Positions 26,493 through 34,725 of a stretch of DNA of 64,000 nt are shown one piece after another. The stretch comes from TOLSYN sp963849065 (GTDB lineage: Bacteria > Acidobacteriota > Terriglobia > Terriglobales > Acidobacteriaceae), in the NCBI GenBank assembly GCA_963849065.1, contig CAWKFM010000005.1:1426001-1490000 (forward strand). The letters are read 5' to 3'. Made by a program: the position numbers and the translations under genes. The notes below the pieces were generated by a model, which saw only the letters and a list, made by a program, of their open reading frames with translations, searched no databases and was not told where the DNA came from. Numbering within the stretch: position 1 is the stretch's first letter; each line of letters opens with the position of its first letter.

Positions 26493-26666
26493 ATGCAGCA
26501 TGAACTCAAAGATTTCTGCGACCACGCGCCGCTCTACGCCCGTGCCGAGCCCGATGATGAGTACGATCCTCGGCCGGAGCCGGTTGATCCATACATGATC
26601 GATCAAGACGAATACGACATCGAAGACGATGGATCTCTGGAGATCGACGACGAGGACGAGGACTAA
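26493..26666 (+). CDS. Very acidic small protein
   Basis: A 57-residue peptide dominated by Asp and Glu, especially in the last 25 residues (IEDDGSLEIDDEDED). There are no hydrophobic segments. GAGGTG lies about 6 bases before the ATG at 26493, which supports translation. An in-frame GTG at 26484 is the alternative start. The family is unknown to me. Such acidic tails can mimic nucleic acid or bind basic partners or cations. It lies 90 bases after the rhomboid gene on the same strand. Confidence 0.5.
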   Translation: MQHELKDFCDHAPLYARAEPDDEYDPRPEPVDPYMIDQDEYDIEDDGSLEIDDEDED

Positions 26667-26734
26667 CCCTCCACTCGCCCCTTGAAGCGCCACGCGACAC
26701 AGCTCGGCTCAAGCTGGGGTTGCGGCGAGCAAGT

Positions 26735-27433
26735 TCACAGTGTGCCAGCCGACGGCGCGATGACGATCTCGTCCATATTTGCGTTGCCGGGCAGAGCGAC
26801 AGCGTCAGCAACCGCCTGAGCGACGGTTCGCGGAGCGAGCATCGAACGGCGCGGGGCCTCAGGCCAGAACTGTTGCCAGATGGCGGTAGCGGTGGCTCCG
26901 GGCAGAAGCGCCACAACCCGGACGCCACGCGGACGAAGCTCCTCACGCAGGGTTTCCGTAAATGCCAGCAAGCCGCGCTTGGAGGCGTTGTAGGCGGCCA
27001 TTCCGGGAAAAGATACGCGGGCGGCAATGCTGAGATTGTTGACGATCACGCTGGACTTCCCGAGGAACGGAAGCAGGGACTGGGTGACCAGGAACGTTCC
27101 GTGCAAGTTGGTGTCGATCACCTGGCGCCAAATCTCATAATCAAGCGAAGCGATGGGCTGCGATGGGCCGGCGATGCCGGCGTTGTTGATGAGCACGTCC
27201 AGCCGTTTGCGCCTGCGGACGAGGTTCGCCAATTGAGCGACGGATTGAGGATCGCGGATCTCGCAGGCGATGGCGGTAGCCTTGGGAAGCCGCGCGGCCA
27301 GGCGATCCAGCGCGCGCTGGTCGCGGGCGGTGAGGATGAGATGGAAACCACGTTCGGAGAGCGCCTCGGCGATGGCCAGGCCGAGGCCGCGGGAGGCTCC
27401 GGTGACAACAGCGAGCTTGGCACGTGCGGGCAT
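26735..27433 (-). CDS. SDR-family oxidoreductase (possible sepiapterin-reductase role)
   Basis: A 232-residue classical short-chain dehydrogenase. The cofactor motif is TGASRGLG near residue 12, NNAG is present (NNAGIAG), the catalytic Ser lies in NLSIAARV, and the Tyr-Lys pair is YNASK. The TGASR form with basic residues favours NADPH. Its start overlaps the last base of the folE stop (TAATG), so it is translationally coupled to folE. Because folE and two PTPS genes precede it, the last step of tetrahydrobiopterin synthesis (sepiapterin reductase-like) is a reasonable inference; the sequence alone shows only an SDR. Confidence 0.85.
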   Translation of the reverse strand: MPARAKLAVVTGASRGLGLAIAEALSERGFHLILTARDQRALDRLAARLPKATAIACEIRDPQSVAQLANLVRRRKRLDVLINNAGIAGPSQPIASLDYEIWRQVIDTNLHGTFLVTQSLLPFLGKSSVIVNNLSIAARVSFPGMAAYNASKRGLLAFTETLREELRPRGVRVVALLPGATATAIWQQFWPEAPRRSMLAPRTVAQAVADAVALPGNANMDEIVIAPSAGTL

Positions 27434-28068
27434 TAGAAGCCGTTGGAATTCTTTTGCCGCAGCAGGGAGAGAAATTCGTTGCGCGTCTCCTGCTGGCGGA
27501 AGGCGCCGAGCATGGCGGAGGTGACCGCCGCCGAATGCTGTTTCTCCACGCCGCGCATCATCATGCAGAGGTGGCGCGCTTCGATAACCACTCCGACTCC
27601 CTGCGGCTGAATCATCTCCTCGATGGCTTCGGCAAGCTGGGTAGTGAGCCGCTCCTGCACCTGCAGACGGCGGGCAAAGATCTCGACCAGTCGCGGCAGC
27701 TTGCTGAGACCGATCACCTTTCCGTTGGGAATATAGGCGATGTGGACCTTGCCGAAAAACGGCAGCATGTGATGCTCGCAGAGGCTGAACATCTCGATGT
27801 CCTTCACGATCACCATCTCGTCGTAGTTGACCGTGAACAGCGCGCCGTTGAGAACCTCGGAGGGCTCCTGAGAATAGCCGTGGGTGAGAAACTCCATGGA
27901 CTTGGCGACGCGGCCGGGAGTTTCCAGCAGGCCCTCGCGGGTGGGATCCTCGCCGATGCGCGAGAGCATCTCGCGAACCAGTTCCTCGAAGCTGGCACTG
28001 CGGAGTGCGGTGGATGCGGGTTGTGAGGTCCCCTGCGTCATGGCCTTTTGGATTGCGACTGTTTTCAT
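27433..28068 (-). CDS. folE: GTP cyclohydrolase I
   Basis: Converts GTP to 7,8-dihydroneopterin triphosphate, the entry to folate and biopterin synthesis. The 211-residue protein has the zinc and catalytic motif SLCEHHMLPFFGKVHIAY, the substrate loop GKVIGLSKLPRLVEIFARRLQVQERLT, and a later Cys in EARHLCMMMRG. The N-terminal ~30 residues are variable, and a later start is possible. It lies 48 bases downstream of PTPS copy 1 and overlaps the SDR start. This arrangement points to a biopterin-type rather than a folate-only role. Confidence 0.95.
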   Translation of the reverse strand: MKTVAIQKAMTQGTSQPASTALRSASFEELVREMLSRIGEDPTREGLLETPGRVAKSMEFLTHGYSQEPSEVLNGALFTVNYDEMVIVKDIEMFSLCEHHMLPFFGKVHIAYIPNGKVIGLSKLPRLVEIFARRLQVQERLTTQLAEAIEEMIQPQGVGVVIEARHLCMMMRGVEKQHSAAVTSAMLGAFRQQETRNEFLSLLRQKNSNGF

Positions 28069-28116
28069 TATGACTCTCTTTCGAACCCTGCGTCTTCTCG
28101 CGGAACGTTGCTGGGA

Positions 28117-28539
28117 TTAACGCCTTGGCGGTTGATCGCCGGCGTATTCAATGGCGTTATTAACCGTCTCCTCGATGCGAACCCCTTCCAGATGAGCCGG
28201 CAGCGGCGCCTGGCTCAGAATCTGTTGCACCCGGATGGCCAGATTTTCCGTGGTGGGAACCTGCGCGCGGAAATCCTCAAGCAAGCTCAGATTCTGATGG
28301 TCGAAGCGCTCGATGACTTCCCGGTTGACCGCCGAGTCCAGCGCGGCAAGGTCGCAGAGCATTCCGGTCTCCGGCGCAATGGGGCCGCTCAGGGTCACTT
28401 CAAGAAAATAATTGTGGCCGTGGCCATGGGGATGGTTGCACTTGCCGTACGTCTCGCGGTTGGCGGCCTCGCTGAGCGCAGGACTATGCAGCCGGTGCGA
28501 GGCGGAAAACAGATAGCGGCGGGTGAGATAGACCTTCAT
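28117..28539 (-). CDS. 6-pyruvoyl-tetrahydropterin synthase family protein, copy 1
   Basis: A 140-residue T-fold enzyme. Zinc histidines are H15 (FSASHRLH), H40 and H42 (HGHGHNY). The catalytic cysteine C34 is five residues before HGH (Cx5HGH), which is the PTPS-II spacing of true 6-pyruvoyl-tetrahydropterin synthases rather than the Cx3HGH of QueD. Asp80-His81 (FDHQNL) and Glu123/124 complete the site. It should convert dihydroneopterin triphosphate to 6-pyruvoyl-tetrahydropterin. It is 2 bases downstream of copy 2. Confidence 0.88.
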   Translation of the reverse strand: MKVYLTRRYLFSASHRLHSPALSEAANRETYGKCNHPHGHGHNYFLEVTLSGPIAPETGMLCDLAALDSAVNREVIERFDHQNLSLLEDFRAQVPTTENLAIRVQQILSQAPLPAHLEGVRIEETVNNAIEYAGDQPPRR

Positions 28540-28541
28540 CG

Positions 28542-28949
28542 CTACTCTCCGTAATAGTCCACAAAAAGATCGGGCTGCTCATAGAGGCGCACCCGATGCA
28601 GCCGGGCGGGATGAAGGTGGGAGTGAAGCCGCCGCCAGATGGCTACCGCAAGGTTCTCGGTGGTGGGCACGCGCGAAGCAAACTCCGGAACTTCGCAGTT
28701 GAGATTGCGATGGTCAAAATCGTCCAGTACCTGACGGTTGAGAATATCCTTGAGCAGTTTCAGGTCGATGACGAAGCCGGTGATGTCATCGACTTGGCCA
28801 GCGACGGTCACCTCAAGGGTATAGTTGTGCCCGTGCCCATTGAGGTTGGCGCACTTGCCGAAGACCCGCAGGTTCTCCTCCGGAGTCCACTCCGGGTTGT
28901 GATAGTAGTGCGAGGCGGAGAACTCAGCCTTGCGCGTGAGATAAATCAT
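28542..28949 (-). CDS. 6-pyruvoyl-tetrahydropterin synthase family protein, copy 2
   Basis: A 135-residue paralogue of the next gene, and the more similar of the two to animal PTPS (EENLRVFGKCANLNGHGHNY, VPTTENLAV, VRLYEQPD). Zinc ligands are H14, H39 and H41; the catalytic Cys is C33 with Cx5HGH spacing; D79-H80 and E124 are present. I use the ATG at 28949; an in-frame start at 28976 adds nine residues. The two copies share little outside the motifs, so they are old duplicates and may form a hetero-oligomer or handle different steps. Confidence 0.87.
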   Translation of the reverse strand: MIYLTRKAEFSASHYYHNPEWTPEENLRVFGKCANLNGHGHNYTLEVTVAGQVDDITGFVIDLKLLKDILNRQVLDDFDHRNLNCEVPEFASRVPTTENLAVAIWRRLHSHLHPARLHRVRLYEQPDLFVDYYGE

Positions 28950-28988
28950 GGCAGGCGCCCCCTGGCGGCTGGACAAGATAATTTACGG

Positions 28989-30143
28989 CTACTTGCCATT
29001 GGATGCAGTCAGGCACCCTGCGGCTCCATCCGTGGAGTAAGCGCGTCCCCGCCAGCTGACGGTTCCCTCCGCATGGGCCTTGGCCGAGTGACGCAGCAAA
29101 GCGGCAAACCACGGCAGGCCAAAGATGGAAAGCAGCGACGGCCAGTAAGGAAGGTGTGCGCGGGCCACGCGGGCGTAAAAGAGGGCAAAATTGGAAAGCG
29201 TGAGCAGCCATAGAATCACCACACCGGCACTCACAATCCAGTGGCCCGGTGTGCCCATGCGAGCCGCAACCCTCGCCGAAAGCAGCGCAGAACTCAATAC
29301 GGACAGCGCCAGCAACAGGAGCAGACGGCAAAACTCCACGTTGCGTCTGCGCGCCAGCAGGCGCGTATCGGGAAAGAGCAGAGCGAGATTTTTCGTCCAG
29401 CCGTTGCGCAGTTCCTCCCAGGAGTTATACATGCGGGTGCGCACCAGTCCACGGCCCAGGCGAAAACGGATTTTGTATGATTTTTGCTTGTAGCGGCGCG
29501 CCAAGGCGACATCTTCGAGTAACTCAGTGGCGACCGAGGCAAAGCCACCCACCTGCTGGTGTGCAGCGGCACGGACCAGCAGGTATTGTCCGTTGGCGAC
29601 CGCGTCCGGCAAAGCGGGATCGCTGACGCGGCGCGGGCTATAGCGCACGGCCAGTTCGCCGAAGATCAGCGGCATCACCAACCGCTGACGTACCCCGGTA
29701 AGGAGTTGCTCGGGCGAGTAGGACAGCATGTCCGCCTGGTAATGGCCAGCCTCGGCGAGTGCGGCGGCAAGCGACCCCTCGAGGTGTTCGGTGTCGGCAT
29801 CGGTAAACAACAGCCACTCACCCTTCGCAACCGCTTCGGCGGCCACCAGGGCGTTGGTTTTTCCGGTCCATCCGGCCGGAAGCGGCTGCGGCGCGTCCAG
29901 CAGCCGGACATCCAGGAGGAACTCGTTGAGCCCAATGAACGGACATTGGCGAACCCGGGTAAAGCTTTCGGCGATGGCGCGGGTGCGGTCGGTGGAAGCG
30001 TCATCAACCACCAGAATCTCAAAGGAGACGCCTTTTTGCACCACCAGCGAACGCAGGCAGCGCTCCAGGTTGGCCTGTTCATTGCGGGCCGGAATGACAA
30101 TCGAGAGCTGAGGAACAGCGGCAGCAGGATTCGTGGAGTCCAT
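28989..30143 (-). CDS. Family 2 glycosyltransferase with C-terminal membrane helices
   Basis: A 384-residue GT-A glycosyltransferase. The nucleotide-sugar domain begins with LSIVIPARNEQANLERCL, then VVDDASTDRT, the DxD-type FTDADTEH, and a QxxRW-like region near LEDVALARRYK. GWTGKTNAL is shared with HpnB- and CrtQ-like enzymes. Two or three hydrophobic helices (about 275-350) anchor it. The start at 30143 is used because longer readings run into the opposite-strand lipoprotein gene. It precedes the PTPS-folE-SDR genes by 39 bases on the same strand. The acceptor is unknown; a lipid, carotenoid or even a pterin are options. Confidence 0.82.
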   Translation of the reverse strand: MDSTNPAAAVPQLSIVIPARNEQANLERCLRSLVVQKGVSFEILVVDDASTDRTRAIAESFTRVRQCPFIGLNEFLLDVRLLDAPQPLPAGWTGKTNALVAAEAVAKGEWLLFTDADTEHLEGSLAAALAEAGHYQADMLSYSPEQLLTGVRQRLVMPLIFGELAVRYSPRRVSDPALPDAVANGQYLLVRAAAHQQVGGFASVATELLEDVALARRYKQKSYKIRFRLGRGLVRTRMYNSWEELRNGWTKNLALLFPDTRLLARRRNVEFCRLLLLLALSVLSSALLSARVAARMGTPGHWIVSAGVVILWLLTLSNFALFYARVARAHLPYWPSLLSIFGLPWFAALLRHSAKAHAEGTVSWRGRAYSTDGAAGCLTASNGK

Positions 30144-30174
30144 AATAAGTGGGTTCCGGTTTATTATAAAGGAC

Positions 30175-30672
30175 GTGAAATACAGCAGACGAATTGCATT
30201 CGTGGGGTTGGTGGCGGCGCTGGCGTTGGCAGTGGCTTCTTGCCGCAACTCCGAACCAGCGCAGATCGGAACGACGGCCCCGGACTTTACCGTAAACGAC
30301 GGCCAGAAGACGATCCAGTTGAGCCAGTTCCGCGGCAAACCGGTGTTGCTCAACTTCTGGGCAACGTGGTGCCCGCCCTGCGTACAGGAAGTTCCCGATC
30401 TCGTCGCTCTGCAGCATCAACTGGGCGACAAGGTCATCATCCTGGCGGTGAGTATGGACGAGGACGAGGCAGCCTACAAGGCATTCACTGCCAAGAACAT
30501 GCCGGGAATGCTGACGGCGCGCGATCCGGACCACAAGTCGAGCGCCGCCTATGGGACCTTTGCCTATCCGGAATCCTTCCTGATTGATAAGAATGGAAAG
30601 ATTCAACGCAAGTTTATCGGCGCGGAGGAGTGGACCTCGCCGGAGATGATCGACTATTTCAATAAGCTGTAA
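30175..30672 (+). CDS. TlpA-like thioredoxin-fold lipoprotein
   Basis: A 165-residue redox protein. The signal MKYSRRIAFVGLVAALALAVASC has a lipobox (VASC, C23). The redoxin domain carries FWATWCPPC with active-site CPPC at 66-69, and YPESFLIDKNG contains the cis-Pro region. TlpA/ResA-like proteins reduce disulfides outside the membrane, often for cytochrome maturation. I choose the GTG at 30175 because it gives a clean signal peptide; a GTG at 30133 would overlap the divergent glycosyltransferase. Only 31 bases separate the two divergent starts. Confidence 0.88.
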   Translation: MKYSRRIAFVGLVAALALAVASCRNSEPAQIGTTAPDFTVNDGQKTIQLSQFRGKPVLLNFWATWCPPCVQEVPDLVALQHQLGDKVIILAVSMDEDEAAYKAFTAKNMPGMLTARDPDHKSSAAYGTFAYPESFLIDKNGKIQRKFIGAEEWTSPEMIDYFNKL

Positions 30673-30688
30673 CGGAATAATACGATAG

Positions 30689-30725
30689 CAAAATAAGGCA
30701 CGGGGACGATCCGTGCCTTATTTTG
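30689..30725. terminator. Bidirectional terminator between the TlpA-like and TraB genes
   Basis: A perfect 15-bp stem with a 7-base loop: the left arm starts CAAAATAAGGCACGG and the right arm ends TTATTTTG. A-runs and T-runs flank the GC core on both sides, so it can terminate both convergent genes (ending at 30672 and 30769). Confidence 0.9.
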
Positions 30726-30768
30726 TCCGGATAATTTTGCAAGAAACCTTCGCTACCAGCTCTGTCGG

Positions 30769-31716
30769 CTATTTCGATGCGGCAGCCGCTTGGGCCGGGC
30801 TCTCCACCACGGCCTGTTCCACGCGATATCCCCGTGCCTGCAGCAGCTTTACGATTCCCTGCTTGCCGACGGCGTGCGCCGCGCCGACGATCATGAAGCA
30901 CGATCCCGAGGAGTGCAGGCACTTCTCCAGGCGGTCGGCCATATGCGGATTGCGGTCCTCGCGCAAGCGCTGCGATAGAGCTTTCTCGTCCGCATCGTCA
31001 TCGACTTCCTGGGCGTTTGTGAGTTCATCAATCTTGTCGGCTGCTCCCTCGCTCCAATATTTCGCCAGCTTCGTCCAGGTCTCCTCGGCGTGCTCCGCCT
31101 GGCGGATGGATGACAGCAGGAATTGGTCGGAGTCCCGCTCGGGAACGCTGGAGAGCAACTGGATCTGCCATGCGGCGTCTTCCAGTTGTTCGACAGGTTT
31201 GTCTCCGGCCTTGTTCATAAAATACATATCGATACCCTGGTTGGGATTCAGTCCCACCTTGATCATGGGCAGCATCGAAACGGTCAGCCCGGCCATCCAC
31301 GGACGATAGCGGACAAACAGCGCTGGCGGTATTCCGTACGTAGTGAGGACTGCATTCAGCTTTGCCAGTGTCTCCGGAGCGATGTGCTTGGAGAGATCGT
31401 CTCCCAGGGGATAGGTGCCGGATGCCGCCATCATCTGCTGCATCTCCAGCGGGTTCAATTTTCTCGTGTCCACCTCGACGATGAGCAAGGAAGATGCCGC
31501 AAATGCATTTTCAATGACGGACGGGAGCGGATAAAAAGATTTGTCGCCGAGATGGACGGACCCGAGCAGGTAGGCGCTCTTGCTGCCAGAGGAGATCTTC
31601 CACATCAGTACCGGTGTCCCTGGCTTGTATAAGCTCGACTGCGCGACGGAAGCAACGGATATGAGGGCGCATAAAAAAACAAGGGCAATACGGCGTGCAG
31701 GATTGGCGATGCTCAT
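30769..31716 (-). CDS. TraB/GumN family protein
   Basis: A 315-residue exported protein with a signal peptide (IALVFLCALISVASVAQ). Family motifs are YLLGSVHLGD (about 49-58), LLIVEVDT, NPNQGIDMYFM, and MIVGAAHAVGKQGI near the end. The two conserved GxxH and His/Glu sites led to proposals that TraB/GumN proteins are metalloproteases, but the activity is not settled. A C-terminal cysteine pair (CLHSSGSC) may form a disulfide. It is convergent with the TlpA-like lipoprotein and 121 bases downstream of the P-type ATPase. Confidence 0.87.
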   Translation of the reverse strand: MSIANPARRIALVFLCALISVASVAQSSLYKPGTPVLMWKISSGSKSAYLLGSVHLGDKSFYPLPSVIENAFAASSLLIVEVDTRKLNPLEMQQMMAASGTYPLGDDLSKHIAPETLAKLNAVLTTYGIPPALFVRYRPWMAGLTVSMLPMIKVGLNPNQGIDMYFMNKAGDKPVEQLEDAAWQIQLLSSVPERDSDQFLLSSIRQAEHAEETWTKLAKYWSEGAADKIDELTNAQEVDDDADEKALSQRLREDRNPHMADRLEKCLHSSGSCFMIVGAAHAVGKQGIVKLLQARGYRVEQAVVESPAQAAAASK

Positions 31717-31837
31717 GCCGGATGCGTCTCCTTGGGCAGCTCAGGTGGAGTTTAGCATTGGAGCGGATGAACGCGCAGGCCCAGCAGGGATGGTTGCTTG
31801 CCAAGTTTCTAATCCGGCGAGTTGCTCCAAACCCCTG

Positions 31838-34288
31838 CTACAGCTTCGCATCCCGCAGCCGTAGCGCGTTTGTGATCACCGAAACGGAGCTGAGGCTCAT
31901 CGCCGCCGCGGCGAAGACAGGCGGCAGCATCCAACCGGTGAAGGGATACAAAATACCGGTGGCAAGCGGAACGCCGAGCGCGTTGTAGGCGAAGGCGAAG
32001 ACGAGATTCTGGCGGATGTTGCGCATCGTGGCCTGGCTAAGGCGCCGGGCGCGCAGAATGCCGCGAAGGTCGCCGCGCAGCAGGGTGATGCCGGAGCTGT
32101 GCATGGCGATGTCGGTTCCGGTGCTCATGGCGATGCCCACCTGGGCCTGCGCCAGCGCGGGCGCATCGTTGATGCCGTCTCCGGCCATGGCAACCACTCT
32201 TCCCTGCTGCTGCAGGCGTTGGATCACCGCCGCCTTGCGCTCGGGCAGCACCTCGGCTTCGAACTCGCGGATGCCGAGTTTGCGCGCGACCGCCTCGGCC
32301 GTGGCGTGGCTGTCTCCGGTGAGCATAACGACGTGCAGGCCTTCGCGCGTGAGATCCTCAATCACCATGGCGCTGGTGGGCTTTACCGGATCGATGACGC
32401 CGAACATGCCGATCAGTTCGCGGTCGGCGGCGATGTAGAGCGCGGTTTGACCCTGGTTACGCATATTGTTGCGCATGGTCTCGGCGGCGCCATCCGAAAT
32501 AGAGATCCCCATCTCCTGCATCAGGGCGGCGTTGCCTACGGCCACGTAGCGCGCATCCACGTCGCCCAGCACACCGCGTCCGGGGCGGGATTCGAAGCGC
32601 TCGACGCGATGCGGCCGGAGTTGGGCCAATTCGGCGGCGTGTACGATCGCCGCACCCAGCGGGTGTTCGCTGAGCGCCTCCAGGCTCGACGCCCACTGCA
32701 CCAGATCTTCCTGGCTGTGCTTGCTGAGCGATACCACAAACTCCAGAGTGGGTCGTCCGGTGGTGAGCGTTCCGGTCTTATCCACCACCACGGTATCGAC
32801 GTGCTCCATGGCCTCCAGGGCTTCGGCGTTCTTGATGAGCACGCCGGCGCGGGCGCCGCGCCCGGTGCCCACCATGATGGCCATCGGAGTCGCGAGCCCG
32901 AGCGCGCAGGGACAGGCGATCACCAGCACGGCGACGGCATTCACCAGCGCTTGCGGCAGCGCGGGCGCGGGACCGAGGATCAGCCAGCCCAGGAAGGTGA
33001 GGAATGAAACACTCACCACGGCAGGGACGAAGACGGCGGAGACACGATCGGCAAGGTGCTGAATGGGGGCCCGGCTGCGCTGTGCCTCGCTCACCAAGCG
33101 GACGATCTGCGCCAGCATGGTGGCGCTGCCAACATGCTCGGCACGCATAAGGACCGAGCCGTTGCCGTTGACGCTGGCGCCGACGAGCCGGTCGCCGGGA
33201 CTCTTTTCGACCGGCAGAGATTCGCCCGTAATCAGCGACTCATCCACCACGGTGCGCCCGTCCAGCACCACGCCATCCACCGGAACCTTTTCGCCGGGAC
33301 GCACGCGGAGCCGCTGGCCCACCGCAACCTGGTCGAGCCGAACATCGTGCTCGTTGCCGTCGGCCTCTACAACTCGCGCCGTCTTCGGAGAAAGATCGAG
33401 CAGCGCGCGGATGGCGCTGGAGGTTTGTCCGCGGGCGCGCAGCTCCATCACCTGGCCGGCCAGCACCAGAATCACGATGGCAGCGGCAGACTCGAAATAA
33501 ACTTCCGGCTGGCCGCCCATGCCGCGCAACGAGTGCGGGAACAGCGCCGGCCACAGCGTTGCAATCGCGCTGTAGACATAGCTGACGCCGACCCCAAGGC
33601 CGATCAGTGTGAACATGTTGGGCTTGCGGAGTTTGACCGAGGCGATGGCGCGCTGCAAAAACGGGTAGCCTGCCCACAGAACCACCGGCGAGGCTAGCAG
33701 AAGCTGGAACCATGCCACCGTGGGCAGCTGGCCCGGGGGGTGATGCGGCGCAGCCATCAGGTTCCGGGTCATCTCCCACATGGCCAGCAGCAGCAGAGGC
33801 ACTCCGAAGACCAGGCTCAGCCGAAGCCTTCGCCTCATGTCCACCAGCTCGGGCGCGGGCTCCTGGCTGGCAGAGACGGTCTCCGGCTCCAGGGCCATGC
33901 CACAGGAGGGACATGCATCCGGCTTTGCCGAGCGAACCTCGGGACACATCGGGCAGATGTAAACCGTCGCAGACGAGCCTGAAGCGGGCGCGACGGTGTA
34001 CGAAGCGGCGGAGACAGCTGGCCTACCTCCCAGCTGAACCAGGTTCGGTTGCGCAAAATTCGGCTGAATCCGAGACAAGGTGGCCATCATTCCGCCCGCC
34101 TTGTAATTGGGTGAAAGATATTTGCCCGGCTCGGCGCGAAAGCGCTCGTTGCATTTTGGATTGCAGAAAAAATATTCCGCGCCCTGATAGACGGAGGACC
34201 CTCCGCGCGCGGCGGCGGGATCGACGGTCATTCCGCAGACCGGGTCCTTTGCATTCCTATCGGGCAAGGATGAACTCCCTTCCAGCAT
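31838..34288 (-). CDS. Heavy-metal (copper-type) P1B ATPase with YHS and metal-binding N-terminal domains
   Basis: An 816-residue metal exporter. The N-terminus has a YHS domain (DPVCGM at 15-20, YFFCNPKCNERF at 39-50), then a heavy-metal-binding module (CPMCPEVRSAKPDACPSCG, 112-130), with no classical HMA CxxC domain. The transport part has CPC near 456 (IACPCALGL), DKTGT near 501, and MAGDGINDAP near 700. HP and the TM helices match CopA-type pumps. It probably expels Cu(I) or Ag(I) with ATP. It is divergent from a small HMA-like gene. Confidence 0.93.
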   Translation of the reverse strand: MLEGSSSLPDRNAKDPVCGMTVDPAAARGGSSVYQGAEYFFCNPKCNERFRAEPGKYLSPNYKAGGMMATLSRIQPNFAQPNLVQLGGRPAVSAASYTVAPASGSSATVYICPMCPEVRSAKPDACPSCGMALEPETVSASQEPAPELVDMRRRLRLSLVFGVPLLLLAMWEMTRNLMAAPHHPPGQLPTVAWFQLLLASPVVLWAGYPFLQRAIASVKLRKPNMFTLIGLGVGVSYVYSAIATLWPALFPHSLRGMGGQPEVYFESAAAIVILVLAGQVMELRARGQTSSAIRALLDLSPKTARVVEADGNEHDVRLDQVAVGQRLRVRPGEKVPVDGVVLDGRTVVDESLITGESLPVEKSPGDRLVGASVNGNGSVLMRAEHVGSATMLAQIVRLVSEAQRSRAPIQHLADRVSAVFVPAVVSVSFLTFLGWLILGPAPALPQALVNAVAVLVIACPCALGLATPMAIMVGTGRGARAGVLIKNAEALEAMEHVDTVVVDKTGTLTTGRPTLEFVVSLSKHSQEDLVQWASSLEALSEHPLGAAIVHAAELAQLRPHRVERFESRPGRGVLGDVDARYVAVGNAALMQEMGISISDGAAETMRNNMRNQGQTALYIAADRELIGMFGVIDPVKPTSAMVIEDLTREGLHVVMLTGDSHATAEAVARKLGIREFEAEVLPERKAAVIQRLQQQGRVVAMAGDGINDAPALAQAQVGIAMSTGTDIAMHSSGITLLRGDLRGILRARRLSQATMRNIRQNLVFAFAYNALGVPLATGILYPFTGWMLPPVFAAAAMSLSSVSVITNALRLRDAKL

Positions 34289-34363
34289 TCGTGCCGGTGA
34301 CTGCTATACTAATGCAAGTTCGCCCCATGCAGATGCATGTGGACAAGGATGGTAAAGGGTCGG

Positions 34364-34573
34364 ATGACCAACGTCGAAATCAGCTACAACTATGGAATGT
34401 CGCCGGATGAAGCCGTGATGCGGGCCATCGACAACATACGGGAAGTGTATGGAATCCGGCGCCTGAACTTCAACGAAGCTTCGCGCAGTGTCAATGTGGA
34501 ATACGACGCAACGCGGCTCAGTCCGGCGGTCGTGGCCAAGTTGTTGCGGCAAACCGGACTGGACCTGCAGTAG
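34364..34573 (+). CDS. Small HMA-like fold protein lacking CxxC
   Basis: A 69-residue protein with the pattern of a heavy-metal-associated domain (beta-alpha-beta-beta-alpha-beta): TNVEISYNYG, then the helix SPDEAVMRAIDNIREVYG, the strands IRRLNFNE and SVNVEYDATRL, and the helix SPAVVAKLLRQTG. The metal-binding MxCxxC loop is absent (NYGMSPDEA), so classical copper chaperoning is unlikely. The start at 34364 has AAAGGG a few bases upstream; in-frame ATGs at 34337 and 34349 are alternatives. It is divergent from the copper ATPase by 75 bases, so shared control is possible. Confidence 0.7.
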   Translation: MTNVEISYNYGMSPDEAVMRAIDNIREVYGIRRLNFNEASRSVNVEYDATRLSPAVVAKLLRQTGLDLQ

Positions 34574-34596
34574 AACCCTGCAGGGTGCTTGGCGCG

Positions 34597-34615
34597 GGCC
34601 GATCGCGCATCGGCC
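34597..34615. other. Hairpin in the gap before tRNA-Arg
   Basis: GGCCGAT-CGCGC-ATCGGCC is a perfect 7-bp stem with a 5-base loop. A separate 10-bp palindrome (CCCTGCAGGG, 34576-34585) sits directly after the stop of the HMA-like gene. No T-run follows either, so I call them only structured 3' ends. Confidence 0.4.
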
Positions 34616-34725
34616 ATGCATCGGCGATTCCCCGTCCGGTTGCAGAGCAGGCAAAGGTCTGTGTTATATTGAATTTGGTCGTTGGCCACAACGGCAAAGA
34701 AGTCTGAAGCGCAATGCTTCGGTGT

